Of a stretch of DNA of 64,000 nucleotides, positions 15,275 to 24,564 are shown piece by piece. The notes under the pieces were generated by a model. It was given only the letters and a program-made list of their open reading frames with translations, was not told the origin of the DNA and searched no databases. Position numbers and translations under genes: made by a program. Source of the stretch: an uncultured delta proteobacterium (GTDB lineage: Bacteria > Myxococcota > Myxococcia > Myxococcales > 40CM-4-68-19); assembly GCA_903911145.1 (NCBI GenBank), contig CAIWCD010000015.1, positions 1 through 64,000 on the forward strand, read 5' to 3'. Positions within the stretch are counted from its first letter, which is position 1. Each line of letters starts with the position of its first letter.

Positions 15275-17010
15275 AGGCCACCCACGCCGGTGACGCGCGC
15301 TGGAGCCGCGACAGGCTTCTCCTTGCTCTTGCGCCGCGGCTGTTCCACGACCTCGACCATGTGCTTGCGGGGCGGCGCGAGCTCGTACTTGAGGGTGAGC
15401 GACTTCTTCGCTTTCGGCCACTCTCCTTCGCGCAGCGCCGCCACCAACTGCTGCGTCAACTCTGGCTCGTGGAGCGTGTCCTCGGTGACCTCAACGGCAT
15501 CGCTCGAGCCTGCACTGCTGATCTTCAACACCACCGTGATCTTCCCGGCGAGTTCGGGCTTGAGCGCACGCCGCTGCTCGTAGAGCTCGGTCAGATGGCG
15601 AGAGCTGACGTTGTAGATTCCATCCGGATTCGCCGCGACCAGCGGGCGCGCAGGGAGCTGCAGGCGTGAGCGCAATGCGGCCAGCTCTGCTCGCGCACGC
15701 TCGACGGCACCCTTCGCTTCTGGATGCGTCGAACCCGCCGCCGCGGCCTTGAGTTCATCGAGCTGCCCGAGCAGATCGCTCGCTTCGCCTCTGCGCGTCG
15801 CGAGCGTGAGGTGAGCGCCGGCGTCCTTCGCATCGAAGCCAAGCAGCGCCCGGGCAAACTCTTCGATACCCGCTCCATCGTGAGCCGCGACGCGCAGATT
15901 GAACAGGCGCACGACGATGTTTCGATCGCGCGGATCGATCCGGCGCCAGCGTCGGAGTGCCTGCTCCTCACCCGCAGTATCCTTGAGAGCGCGCTTGCAG
16001 GCCGCGAGCCCGCTCCAGGTGTCCTTGGTGGCATCACCACGCCCGACCGCTGCCTCGTATGCGACGACGGCACCCGCGTAGTTGCCGCGTGCACGCCGAA
16101 GCGCGGCCAGTTTGCGCAGCGTCGGCACATCGCGCGGATTCATCTGCGAGAGCGCCTCAACGGCCTCCAGCGCGGCCACCGTGTCGCCTGACGCTTCTGC
16201 AGCAGCGGCGAGCCACAGCCGGGCTTCGTAGAGATCGGCCGACGCATTGAGTGCGCGCTGGTAGGCCTGTCGCAACTCGTCCTTGTTCGCACCCGCGTCA
16301 TCGGCCAGTTGAGCGAGCAGCAGCAACGCCCGCGCGTCGTTCGCATCTCGAGCAAGCACCTGCTCGGCATCGGCCTTCGCCGCAGTCGCATCACCGAAGA
16401 TCCGCTCGCTGACAGCGCGCTCGACCAGCGCGATCGGATGCTGCGGCGCGATCTTGAGCGCGCGAGCAAAACTCTTCTCTGCCTGATCGCGGATGTGCCA
16501 GCGCACATAGACGTGGCCCATACCGATGTCGCCCCACGGCTCCTTCGGGAACTCGAGCGAGAGCTGCTTGAAGAGCGGCCAGGCGATGTCGTCGCTCGGC
16601 TCGGACAGCGCAGCGACAAACCGCTCGAGAGACGTCGCTCCAGGCAGAGCCTTCTCCGGTGGGCCGCCTCGCCGCGCAACTGCGAATGCGCGCAGCATCG
16701 CGTCCTTCAACGGCTGCAGCGGATCGGGGGGGGCCAAGCTGGCAGCTGGCGCGGACACCGCCGGAATCGCTGGCGGCGCGGCGCTGGGAGAAGGAGGAGC
16801 AGGCGCGTCGGCGTCATTCGGCGCATCGGACTCCTGCGCAGCTGGCGCAGAAGCGGCCGCGTCGACAGGATCGACGGCAAGCAGGAGAAGAAGCGCGCTG
16901 GTCAGAGGGGCGAGCACGGCGAGAACATCGCGCGAAAGGGTCTGCTTGACCAGCAGGGAAACGCGCTGTCGAGCGGAGACAATCGCGCAACAAACATTCT
17001 CTCTTCCCAA
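15271..17010 (-). CDS. Exported TPR protein with a TonB-like C-terminal domain
   Basis: A 579-residue protein. A hydrophobic segment at about 30-50 (LAPLTSALLLLLAV) serves as signal peptide or anchor, followed by an Ala/Pro-rich linker. TPR helix pairs occupy about 120-430 (for example AEKSFARALKIAPQHP). Residues 480-550 look like the AgmX/TonB C-terminal type (ELAGKITVVLKI...GEWPKAKKSLTLKYEL). The tail is Lys/Arg-rich. The assigned start is a TTG with weak support; a GTG at 16917, just before the hydrophobic segment, is also possible. It overlaps namZ by 4 bases. Such proteins in myxobacteria are often envelope or motility accessory proteins; the role here is unknown. Confidence 0.75.
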   Translation of the reverse strand: MGRENVCCAIVSARQRVSLLVKQTLSRDVLAVLAPLTSALLLLLAVDPVDAAASAPAAQESDAPNDADAPAPPSPSAAPPAIPAVSAPAASLAPPDPLQPLKDAMLRAFAVARRGGPPEKALPGATSLERFVAALSEPSDDIAWPLFKQLSLEFPKEPWGDIGMGHVYVRWHIRDQAEKSFARALKIAPQHPIALVERAVSERIFGDATAAKADAEQVLARDANDARALLLLAQLADDAGANKDELRQAYQRALNASADLYEARLWLAAAAEASGDTVAALEAVEALSQMNPRDVPTLRKLAALRRARGNYAGAVVAYEAAVGRGDATKDTWSGLAACKRALKDTAGEEQALRRWRRIDPRDRNIVVRLFNLRVAAHDGAGIEEFARALLGFDAKDAGAHLTLATRRGEASDLLGQLDELKAAAAGSTHPEAKGAVERARAELAALRSRLQLPARPLVAANPDGIYNVSSRHLTELYEQRRALKPELAGKITVVLKISSAGSSDAVEVTEDTLHEPELTQQLVAALREGEWPKAKKSLTLKYELAPPRKHMVEVVEQPRRKSKEKPVAAPARVTGVGGL

Positions 17011-17047
17011 GACTCACGTCCGTGTCATTGTCGGCCCGAGGGTTCGA

Positions 17048-18313
17048 ATGGATCTGCCGCCCACACCTGAAGCCCCTGCGCTCGCCCCCGGCACCGTCGT
17101 TGGCTCGGTCTATGAGATCCGCCATCTCCTCGGCCAGGGCGGGATGGGCCACGTCTACGAGGCCCTCGATCGCGACCTGCTGCGGATCGTCGCGCTCAAG
17201 CTCGGCACCAACGCGCCGGGGCACCCCTCTGTGCGCGAAGAGGCGCGGGCGCTCGCAGCGATCAGCAACCCGTGCGTCGTCGCGGTGCACTGCATTGGTC
17301 GCCACGTCGACACCGAGTTCTTCGTCATGGAGCGCGTCTACGGACTGAGCCTCGAGCAGCGCATCGAGGATCTCAACTCGCGCTCCGCGTTGACCGAGGT
17401 CTCCGCGGCCATCGAGTTGCTCGCGTCCATCGCAGACGGCCTCGCGATCGTCCACGAGGCCGGGATCGTCCATTGGGATCTCAAGCCGGCCAACGTGATG
17501 CTCGCGCCCAAGGGCCGCGTGGTGCTGCTCGACTTCGGCGTCTTCGTGCCGTTCTTCGCGGCAGCCGACGCGCCGATGTTTCGCGGGACGCCCGCCTACA
17601 GCGCGCCCGAGGCGACCCAGAGCACCGTCGCGCCCGACGAGGCGCACCTGGTGGATGTCTACGCGCTGGGCGTCCTCGCGTGGGAACTGCTCACGGGTGC
17701 ACCGCCGTTCCTCGGTCCGACGATCGAAGCAATCTGGAAGGATCACGAGCGCACGCCGCTTCCGTCGCTGCGCGAACGCCGCCCGGATGTGCCGGATGCG
17801 CTCGCAGATCTGATCTCCGAGATGTCTGCCAAGTCTCCGTCAGATCGTCCGCCGCACATGTCCGAGGTGGCGCGCCGTCTGCGTGCGCTTTCCGAGCCGG
17901 GCTCGGAGGAGCGCGAGCAGCGCCCTGCGCGAATTCTCATCGTCGAAGATGAGCCGGCAACGCAGAAGGTCCTCGACTTCTTCGTGCGGAAGACCGCGCC
18001 CCATGCGGAGTTGCGCATCGTCTCGCGCAGCGACGAGGCGCTGCGCCTGTTGCGCACGTTCACACCCGATCTGATGCTGCTCGATCTCAAACTGCCCGAC
18101 GGCAATGGGATCGATCTCTGCCTGCATATGCGTTCGCTGCGTCTCGCCGAGCGGTGCCGGATCGTGCCGGTGAGCGCCACTGCGGAGCAGATCGATCGCC
18201 GCCTGCAGCTGCAGCTGGGCCTGACGCACACAGTGAAGAAGGGGCCGGGCGCGCTCGATCAGATTGGCGCCGTGATTCACGAGACGGCGCGACTGCTGGC
18301 TCTCTCGCTCTGA
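17048..18313 (+). CDS. Ser/Thr protein kinase fused to a response-regulator receiver domain
   Basis: A 421-residue cytoplasmic protein. The Pknb-type kinase domain spans about 20-285: glycine loop GQGGMGH (29-35), VALK lysine 51, catalytic loop HWDLKPANV (142-150), DFG 162-164 and the APE-type SAPE near 185. The usual HRD arginine is tryptophan (Trp143), so it is a non-RD kinase, often regulated without activation-loop phosphorylation. A CheY-like receiver covers about 295-420, with acidic ED(E) near 300, phospho-acceptor Asp346 (LLDLKLPDGNG), a Ser/Thr in VSATAE and Lys in KKGPG. No membrane span. The gene lies 37 bases from the divergent TPR gene. It may join two-component input to Ser/Thr signalling. 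Confidence 0.92.
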   Translation: MDLPPTPEAPALAPGTVVGSVYEIRHLLGQGGMGHVYEALDRDLLRIVALKLGTNAPGHPSVREEARALAAISNPCVVAVHCIGRHVDTEFFVMERVYGLSLEQRIEDLNSRSALTEVSAAIELLASIADGLAIVHEAGIVHWDLKPANVMLAPKGRVVLLDFGVFVPFFAAADAPMFRGTPAYSAPEATQSTVAPDEAHLVDVYALGVLAWELLTGAPPFLGPTIEAIWKDHERTPLPSLRERRPDVPDALADLISEMSAKSPSDRPPHMSEVARRLRALSEPGSEEREQRPARILIVEDEPATQKVLDFFVRKTAPHAELRIVSRSDEALRLLRTFTPDLMLLDLKLPDGNGIDLCLHMRSLRLAERCRIVPVSATAEQIDRRLQLQLGLTHTVKKGPGALDQIGAVIHETARLLALSL

Positions 18314-18338
18314 GACTTGCAGCGCGCGCGCGACGCGA

Positions 18339-19739
18339 TCAGTACGCGTTTCGCGAGAACAGCACCGCGGCCATCGTGCGCGCGAGGATCTTGAGGTCGA
18401 GCCCGATCGACCAGTGCTCGATGTAATAGAGATCGAACTCGACGCGCTTCTGGATGCTGCTGTTGCCCCGCAGGTCGTGGATCTGCGCCCAGCCGGTCAT
18501 CCCCGCCTTCACCATGTGCCGCAGCTGGTAGCGCGGGATGCGGCGGCGAAACCGCTCGATGAAGATCGGCCGCTCTGGGCGCGGACCAACGAGGCTCATG
18601 TCGCCGCGAAGGACGTTGAGCAGTTGCGGCAACTCGTCGAGCGAGAGGCGACGAAGGAGAGCACCAATTGGCGTCGCGCGCGGATCTTTCGCCGTCGCGA
18701 ACGCAGCGCCCGCGGCCTCTGCGTCGGTGCGCATCGAGCGGAACTTGAGCATCTCGAACGCGGTGCCATCGAGTCCGACTCGCTCCTGCGCGAAGAAGAT
18801 CGGACCGGGCGAGCCGAGCTTGACCATTGCGGCGATGCAGAGAAACACAGGGGAGAGCACGAGCAGGATCAGCGACGCGAAGAGCAGATCGAAGGCCCGC
18901 TTGGCGATGGCGCTCAGGCCGAGGACGCCTGTGCTCTGCAGATTGACGATGGGCAGACCGCCGAACTCCTCGAGGCCGCCGAAGAGCGTCGCGTATTGGT
19001 AGACGTCGGGAACGAGCTTCACGTCGACCGTCGTGTCGGCGAGAACCTCCATCACGCGCGGGAGGTGATGCACCGCGCGCGACGGCAGCGCGACGAGCAC
19101 CTGGTCGACACCGCGGGTTGCGATGACGCTCTTGAGCGCGCGCAGCGTGCCGATCACCTCGACACCACCGACCGTCTCTCCGACTTTCTTCTTCGTCACC
19201 GAGAGCACGCCGATGGCGTGAAAACCCAGCTCCTTGTGCTCCTCGATCGCGTCGATCACTTGATGCGCAAGCCGTCCCGCTCCGAGGACCAGCACATACC
19301 GGCGGTTATACCCACGCGCACGCAGCGCCTGGAGGAGCTCCTTGAGGACGAAACGGACGAGCCCGACGCCGACGAACGCGAGGCCACTGAAGATGACGAG
19401 CATGCCGCGCGAGTAGCGTGACTCGCGCGTGAAGTAGGTCGCGACGACGAGCAGCCCGCCCGCCACCAGCATGGCTTTGAAGACAGAGAAGAGTTCGTCG
19501 AAGGCCGAACGCTGGCGCTGCGGGCGATAGAGGCCGGCAGCCCGCAGCGCGAACGGCCAGGCGACGAGGGCCATCGCGAACACCAGCATCGTGTCGTCGA
19601 ACCGCGGTAACTCGGCGAAGGGAAACGTGCGCGGCGAGCCGAAGCGAATGTGCCAGGCGCCGGCGAATGCGACCGCGACGATGGCGACATCGAGCAGGAC
19701 GCGGAGCGCGACGAAGAGTTGATGGTAGCGCTTGAACAC
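18339..19739 (-). CDS. Undecaprenyl-phosphate sugar phosphotransferase (WcaJ/WbaP type)
   Basis: About 466 residues. It starts surface polysaccharide synthesis by moving a sugar phosphate from a UDP-sugar to the lipid carrier. Four membrane spans occupy the first 130 residues, a Rossmann-like CoA-binding-type domain follows (VLVLGAGRLAHQV), then a span near 275 (FDLLFASLILLVLSPVFL) and the catalytic domain with KFRSMR, LRRLSLDELPQL, GDMSLVGPRPE and GMTGWAQI. The GTG at 19739 gives the family-like start VFKRYHQLF; a TTG at 19763 would add eight residues. It lies downstream of the glycosyltransferase genes on the same strand. Confidence 0.93.
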   Translation of the reverse strand: MFKRYHQLFVALRVLLDVAIVAVAFAGAWHIRFGSPRTFPFAELPRFDDTMLVFAMALVAWPFALRAAGLYRPQRQRSAFDELFSVFKAMLVAGGLLVVATYFTRESRYSRGMLVIFSGLAFVGVGLVRFVLKELLQALRARGYNRRYVLVLGAGRLAHQVIDAIEEHKELGFHAIGVLSVTKKKVGETVGGVEVIGTLRALKSVIATRGVDQVLVALPSRAVHHLPRVMEVLADTTVDVKLVPDVYQYATLFGGLEEFGGLPIVNLQSTGVLGLSAIAKRAFDLLFASLILLVLSPVFLCIAAMVKLGSPGPIFFAQERVGLDGTAFEMLKFRSMRTDAEAAGAAFATAKDPRATPIGALLRRLSLDELPQLLNVLRGDMSLVGPRPERPIFIERFRRRIPRYQLRHMVKAGMTGWAQIHDLRGNSSIQKRVEFDLYYIEHWSIGLDLKILARTMAAVLFSRNAY

Positions 19740-19790
19740 GGGGCGACGGGTTAGCAGCGCCAACGGCCGCGCACAAGCGGAGGTGGCGAA

Positions 19791-20930
19791 TCAGGCGAGC
19801 AGGCGCGCGAGCTGCGCGGCGAGTTCCTTCCCGAAACGATCCGCGGAGAACTGCTCCGCCCAGGTGCGCGTGGCCGCCGATTCGCTCTCGCGCGCGAGTC
19901 GATCGATCTCGGGCAAGGCATCGAGCAGAGACTCCTCGGTGGGCTCGGCGAAGAACTGGCCCGTCGGCGCTCCAGAAGAGTTCGCAGCATCGCGCACCGT
20001 CTCGAGTGCACCGCCGAGGCCGAGCGCGAGCACGGGCCGGCCGCAGCTCTGCGCCTCGACCGGCGCGATGCCGAAATCCTCTTCGCCGGGCAGAACGAAG
20101 AAGGCGGCGTGTTGAAACAGGCGGAGCAACTCGCCATCGCTCACCGCCCCGAGCAGTTGCACGGTCGGACCGGCGAGATTCGATAATTTCGATAATTCAG
20201 GACCACCGCCCGCGACGATCAGGCGCCGCCCGGCGCGGGTGAATGCGCGGACCGCGAGGTCGACGCGCTTGTAGGGAACGAGCGCGGAGACGATCAGCGC
20301 ATAGCCGCGGCTCGAGCGCTCTTCACTCGTAAGATTCGCGGCGGGAAGAAAGCGCGAGGTCTCAACGGGTGGATAGACGACGGCATCGGCGGCGCGGCCC
20401 CAGACGCGAGCGCAGCGCGCCGAGACGAAGCGACTGTTGGTGATGATGGCGTCGACGCGCGACGTGGACGCAACATCCCAGCGGCGCAGCACTGGAGCGA
20501 CCAGATGCGCTGCCATGCGCGTCGCCAGACCTGCGCGGCCCGGTCCGAAATAGGCCTCGAACTGATCCCAGATGTAGCGCATCGGCGTGTGGACGTAGCT
20601 GATGTGACGCGCGCCAGGAGCGGGCCGGCAGCCTTTTGCGACAGCGTGGCTGGTCGAGATGACCAGATCAAAACCGGAAAGATCGAGCGCCTCGATCGCG
20701 AGGGGGAACAGCGGCAGATAGCGTCGATAATGAACTTGCGAATTCGGTAATTTTTGCAAAATGCTGGTGTGGATTGGATGCGACTCGATCTGCGCGCCGA
20801 CGCTGCCTGGGAGGTGGACCAGCGTGAAGATCTCTGCGTCGGGATAGAGCGCGCAGAGTGCAGCGAGAACCTTTTCGCCGCCACGATATCCGGTCAGCCA
20901 GTCGTGGACGAGCGCGACGCGTTGGCTCAC
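19791..20930 (-). CDS. Family 4 glycosyltransferase
   Basis: A 379-residue GT-B glycosyltransferase of the GT4 type. Family features: HDWLTGYRGGEKVL near 9-22, the acceptor-side block YVHTPMRYIWDQF, donor-site VSALVPYKRVDLAVRAF, and PGEEDFGIAPVEAQSCGRP (EX7E-type motif). No membrane span. The GTG start overlaps the stop of the preceding glycosyltransferase gene as GTGA. Two AT-rich patches with TTA codons and repeated TTCGATAAT/ATTCGGTAATT words lie in this gene. Confidence 0.93.
   Translation of the reverse strand: MSQRVALVHDWLTGYRGGEKVLAALCALYPDAEIFTLVHLPGSVGAQIESHPIHTSILQKLPNSQVHYRRYLPLFPLAIEALDLSGFDLVISTSHAVAKGCRPAPGARHISYVHTPMRYIWDQFEAYFGPGRAGLATRMAAHLVAPVLRRWDVASTSRVDAIITNSRFVSARCARVWGRAADAVVYPPVETSRFLPAANLTSEERSSRGYALIVSALVPYKRVDLAVRAFTRAGRRLIVAGGGPELSKLSNLAGPTVQLLGAVSDGELLRLFQHAAFFVLPGEEDFGIAPVEAQSCGRPVLALGLGGALETVRDAANSSGAPTGQFFAEPTEESLLDALPEIDRLARESESAATRTWAEQFSADRFGKELAAQLARLLA
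20179..20197. repeat. Tandem TTCGATAAT words
   Basis: TTCGATAAT is repeated twice head to tail inside the glycosyltransferase gene. On the coding strand it reads AATTATCGAAATTATCGAA and supplies two rare TTA codons. The same word recurs between sdhA and sdhB. Confidence 0.6.
20742..20752. repeat. ATTCGGTAATT word
   Basis: This 11-mer is the exact reverse complement of the AATTACCGAAT word at 41500-41510. A partial copy, TCGATAAT, lies at 20724-20731. Both sit in an AT-rich patch of the glycosyltransferase gene. Confidence 0.55.
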
Positions 20931-22075
20931 GGCGACTCCGCGGCCGCGCGATAGAGCGCGAGATGTTCGCGCGCGCTCTTCTCCCAGCTGAACGCGGCCG
21001 CGCGAAGCTTCCCTCGCGCTGAGAGCGCAGCGCGCAGGTCCGGCTCGCGCGCAAGACGAAGCAATGAGCCGGAGAGCGCGTCGCAATCTCCTCGCGGAGA
21101 GACCAGCGCCGCACCAGACGCGACTTCCACGAGCGCAGGATCGTCCGAGATCGCGCAGGGCAAGCCGCAGGCAAGCGCTTCGAGCAGCGGCAACCCGAAC
21201 CCCTCGTAGATCGAGGGCAGCACGAGCGCCGTCGCGTGGCGATAGAGACCGGGCAGATCGTCCGGGCGTGTGTAGCCGAGTTGAACGACGCGACCTGCGC
21301 GCGACCGCGTGAGGCGCGACGCGAGCGCGGAATCGATCCGATCGGGAGGCCCGGCGAGCACGAGAGGATGCGCGCTCGACACAGCCGACGGGAGCGCGTC
21401 GTAGGCATCGAGCAGCGTGGGCAGGCCCTTGCGTGGCTCGAGTGCACCAACGAACAGGAGGTAGCCAGCCGACACTCCCATCTGAACGAGGGCGTGCGGC
21501 CGCGGCGCATCGGCAACGCGCGCGCGAAAATCCGCATCGACGCCGTGGTGGATCGCAACGACGCGATCGCGTGAGAGGCCGAGCAAGTCGATGAGCTGGG
21601 TGGCGACCGCCTCCGTGGGCGCGATCACGCGCGAGGCGCGCCCGGCCCGCACCCGCAGTGCGCGAGCGAAGTGGTGCGCACGCGCGGCCTCCTGCGTTTC
21701 GCGGAACAGCAGCGTGCAGAGGTCGTGAACCGTCAGCACCGTAGGCAGACTCGACCAGGGAGCTGCGTGGTTGGTCTCGTGGAAGAGATCGAGCTGGTGC
21801 TGGCGACGTGCGCGCACGAGCGCTGCCGAGCGCGCCAACTGCGCCGCGACATACCCTCCGGGCAAGACCTTGGCCGTCGCGCGAACCGCTCCCAGCAAGG
21901 CCCCGCGCGCGATCGGCGCTGCATTCAGATCGCCGCTCGGGCCCGACAGTGGATGCAGTTCAAACGTGCTGCGCTCCGCAATGTTCGCAAGCCCGCCGAG
22001 CAGGCCTGCGATATAGCGACCCACGCCGGTGCGCGGGGCGAGCAGAGGAGCGGCGTTGATTCCGATGGAGAGCAA
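20927..22075 (-). CDS. Family 4 glycosyltransferase
   Basis: A 382-residue GT4 glycosyltransferase. It begins with the usual GINAAPLLAPRTGVGRY loop. HDLCTLLF near 118, the donor block LFVGALEPRKGLPTLL near 209-225, and PSIYEGFGLPLLEALACGLP near 284 (EX7E motif) are all present. The assigned start is TTG; no better start or clear ribosome-binding site is visible. The start region overlaps the start of the divergent GT2 gene by 11 bases, so one of the two starts may be further in. Confidence 0.92.
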   Translation of the reverse strand: MLSIGINAAPLLAPRTGVGRYIAGLLGGLANIAERSTFELHPLSGPSGDLNAAPIARGALLGAVRATAKVLPGGYVAAQLARSAALVRARRQHQLDLFHETNHAAPWSSLPTVLTVHDLCTLLFRETQEAARAHHFARALRVRAGRASRVIAPTEAVATQLIDLLGLSRDRVVAIHHGVDADFRARVADAPRPHALVQMGVSAGYLLFVGALEPRKGLPTLLDAYDALPSAVSSAHPLVLAGPPDRIDSALASRLTRSRAGRVVQLGYTRPDDLPGLYRHATALVLPSIYEGFGLPLLEALACGLPCAISDDPALVEVASGAALVSPRGDCDALSGSLLRLAREPDLRAALSARGKLRAAAFSWEKSAREHLALYRAAAESP

Positions 22076-23012
22076 GCGGGCGCAGGAGATAACACGCCCG
22101 CGCGTTCACGCCATCGTCGTGAACTGGAACGGCGCGGCACTGCTGTCTCCATGCCTGGCGGCACTCCTCGCGCAGGAGGGGGCGTTCGATCTGCATGTGG
22201 TGGTCGTTGACAACGGCTCGACCGACAATTCGCCGGAGTTGCTCGCGCGAGATTTCCGGGACGTCGTCGAGACGATCTCTCTCGAGGAGAACATCGGTTA
22301 CGGGCGCGCGAACAACGTGGCGCTTGAGCGAGCGCTCGGTTCCGGCGCGGAGTTCGCGCTGCTGGTCAACAACGACGTCGAGTTGGCGCCCGGCTATCTT
22401 GCGACGCTCCTCGATGCCGCGCGTGCGCAGCCGCAAGCCGCGCTCCTTACGGGCACACTGCTCTTTCGCGAGCGGCACGAAGGAGTCGAGTCAGTGAACT
22501 CGACGGGCCTGACCATCGACTGGTTCGGCCGCGCGCGCGATCGCGATTTCCTCGTCCCTCTCTCGGTACTGCAGCGCGCAGACGGCGTTGTCGACGGAGT
22601 CAGCGGAGGCGCCGCCCTTCTCCGCTGCTCCTTGCTCGCCCGGTTCGGACTCTTTGATCCCGATTACTTCGCGTATTACGAAGACGTCGATCTCTCTCTG
22701 CGCGCGCGGGCCGCTGGATATCTCTGCTGGTATGCGCGGGCCGCGACGGCGCATCACCGATTCGGCGCGACCTTCAAGGCCGGCTCTGCGCAGCAGCGCT
22801 ATCTGCTCGGGAGAAACCATCTGCGCACGGCTGCGCGGCATCTGCCTGAACTGCGCGCGGCCGCGGTGGTGGCGGGCACGGCGCTCTACCGCGTCGGCGT
22901 CAAGGCTCCGCGAGAACTCGTCCGGGGGCGGTTCGATCTTGCCGCAGCCGAGCTGCGCGCGACCGGAGGAGGACTGCTCGCTGCTGCGCGTGCATGGAGA
23001 TTGCGGCGCTAG
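22065..23012 (+). CDS. Family 2 glycosyltransferase
   Basis: About 315 residues, GT-A fold, rhamnosyltransferase-like. VHAIVVNWNG at the N-terminus, VVVDNGSTDNS near 40-50, and the DXD-equivalent NNDVEL near 103 bind the nucleotide sugar. The acceptor block GGAALLRCSLLARFGLFDP...EDVDLSLR is intact. The C-terminus is basic and amphipathic and may touch the membrane. It is the only plus-strand gene in the polysaccharide cluster and converges on the GT87-like gene with a 1-base gap. Confidence 0.92.
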   Translation: MESKRAQEITRPRVHAIVVNWNGAALLSPCLAALLAQEGAFDLHVVVVDNGSTDNSPELLARDFRDVVETISLEENIGYGRANNVALERALGSGAEFALLVNNDVELAPGYLATLLDAARAQPQAALLTGTLLFRERHEGVESVNSTGLTIDWFGRARDRDFLVPLSVLQRADGVVDGVSGGAALLRCSLLARFGLFDPDYFAYYEDVDLSLRARAAGYLCWYARAATAHHRFGATFKAGSAQQRYLLGRNHLRTAARHLPELRAAAVVAGTALYRVGVKAPRELVRGRFDLAAAELRATGGGLLAAARAWRLRR

Positions 23013-23013
23013 T

Positions 23014-24546
23014 TCAAACAGTCGCTTCGCCGCGCCGCAGCCACTTCGGCACCATCCAGATCAGAGCAACGAACAGAAGCAGCAGGCCGACGAAGTATCC
23101 CTCGGCATATCCGCGATTCAGATGTTGATAGAGATAGAAGCAGGCGAATATCGCGTGCAGCCCGATGAGCGCAGCGAGCGAGCCGCGCTTGCCCTCATCG
23201 TCGCGCAGCGTCCAGACAAGGGCCGGCAGCGCGAGCATGTTCCAATAGTAGGCATTGACGATCAGCCAGACATAGACGAGCAGCGGACCGATGGCGAGCG
23301 CCTCCAGTTCCGTCGCGTTCGCGAGCGCGAGCGCCACCAGCGCGGTCAGGATGAGTTGCGCGAAAAGCATCCCGCCGTGATCTTGGTCGATCGCCACATC
23401 GGCCCGGCCCTGCTTGATCTCGCGCGGGACGAACAGTCCATCGGAGATCTCTGCGACGCTGCTCTCGGCGAACTGGAGGAAGACGGTGTGGAACGAATAT
23501 TGGTTTGAATAGAACTTCTCGTGCTGCGCGACGGAGATGCGCCCAGCGTAGTTGCGCCAGATCGACGGGCCACCGAACATCGAGGAGGAGACGACGACAC
23601 AGAGTGCGATTGAGGCCGCGCCGCCGACGCCGAAGCGCACGATGCGCGGATCGACTTTGCGCGTGCGCACGAGTTCCGCGAGCGCCTTGAAGATGAGGCC
23701 GACGCCGAAGAAGAGCGGGAAGAGTTTCGACGCGACGGCGTAGCCGAGAAATGCGCCCGAGATGGCTGGGCGCTTGCGCTGCCAGAAGACGAGGCAGAGG
23801 CCGAGTGCGAAGAGCCAATCCCAGCGCAGAAAACTTCCCGAGAGATAGTCAAACGAGAATGGCGTGAGCGACCAGATCGTCAACGAGACGCTCGTCGCGC
23901 GCAGGCCGAACGTCCGCCAGAACATCGCGAAGAGCGCGAGCATCAGGACCGGATCGATGAGGCCCATCGCGGTCTGGCCGCTGCGCGAGATGCCGGTGAG
24001 GTACGAAATCGGCGCGGCGAAGATGGCCCACGCGGGCGAGCCGCTGTTGCCGTGATCGTCGATCACCTGCGCCCAGATTGAATCTCCGTGCGCGAGCGTT
24101 TCCCAGTCCGTTTTGAATGCGGCCCATCTCTCGTCGCTGAACTGTGCGCGCACACGCGAGGCGTCTGAGAGCGCGACGGGAATCGAGACGTCGTCGAAGG
24201 TGGAGAGATCGCGCGTCCGCTGTGCACCGCCGAGCACGTGGGCACTCTCGGCGTCGGCGATCAGTGTCGCCTTGTAGAGATCGAAATAGCCGACCTCGCG
24301 CAGATACTTCGAGCCGAAGAAGAAGTGGTACTGCTCCCAGCGATGAACGAGTCCGCCGCCGCCGCGCAGCGCACCGAAATTCGTCCAGGCGAATACGGAA
24401 AGCGCCGCCACGAGCACGAAGGCGATGTTCAGCTTGCGCGTCCGCGGAGCGTCATCCTTGCGCACGAGGCGCGAGATCACGAGCAGCGCGACGCTCGCCT
24501 CAAGAAGAACGATGCGCAAAATCCCGGCGATGAAGTGATTCATCAT
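23014..24546 (-). CDS. GT87-like polytopic membrane glycosyltransferase
   Basis: A 510-residue membrane protein with about ten hydrophobic spans. The large first extracytoplasmic loop (about 70-170) and the run of C-terminal spans resemble GT87/DUF2029 mannosyltransferases that use polyprenyl-phosphate sugars. The family assignment rests on topology and context, not on a decisive motif. The start is a double ATG; the gene lies 18 bases downstream of udk on the same strand. Residues near 330-340 are encoded by AT-rich codons (YSNQYSF). Confidence 0.7.
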   Translation of the reverse strand: MMNHFIAGILRIVLLEASVALLVISRLVRKDDAPRTRKLNIAFVLVAALSVFAWTNFGALRGGGGLVHRWEQYHFFFGSKYLREVGYFDLYKATLIADAESAHVLGGAQRTRDLSTFDDVSIPVALSDASRVRAQFSDERWAAFKTDWETLAHGDSIWAQVIDDHGNSGSPAWAIFAAPISYLTGISRSGQTAMGLIDPVLMLALFAMFWRTFGLRATSVSLTIWSLTPFSFDYLSGSFLRWDWLFALGLCLVFWQRKRPAISGAFLGYAVASKLFPLFFGVGLIFKALAELVRTRKVDPRIVRFGVGGAASIALCVVVSSSMFGGPSIWRNYAGRISVAQHEKFYSNQYSFHTVFLQFAESSVAEISDGLFVPREIKQGRADVAIDQDHGGMLFAQLILTALVALALANATELEALAIGPLLVYVWLIVNAYYWNMLALPALVWTLRDDEGKRGSLAALIGLHAIFACFYLYQHLNRGYAEGYFVGLLLLFVALIWMVPKWLRRGEATV

Positions 24547-24564
24547 GCGAACACCTCTCGCCCG

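Noticed and set aside
17030-17050. GGTTCGAATGG resembling a tRNA T-loop
   Set aside because: No acceptor stem or anticodon arm can be built around it. It is the region just before the kinase start.
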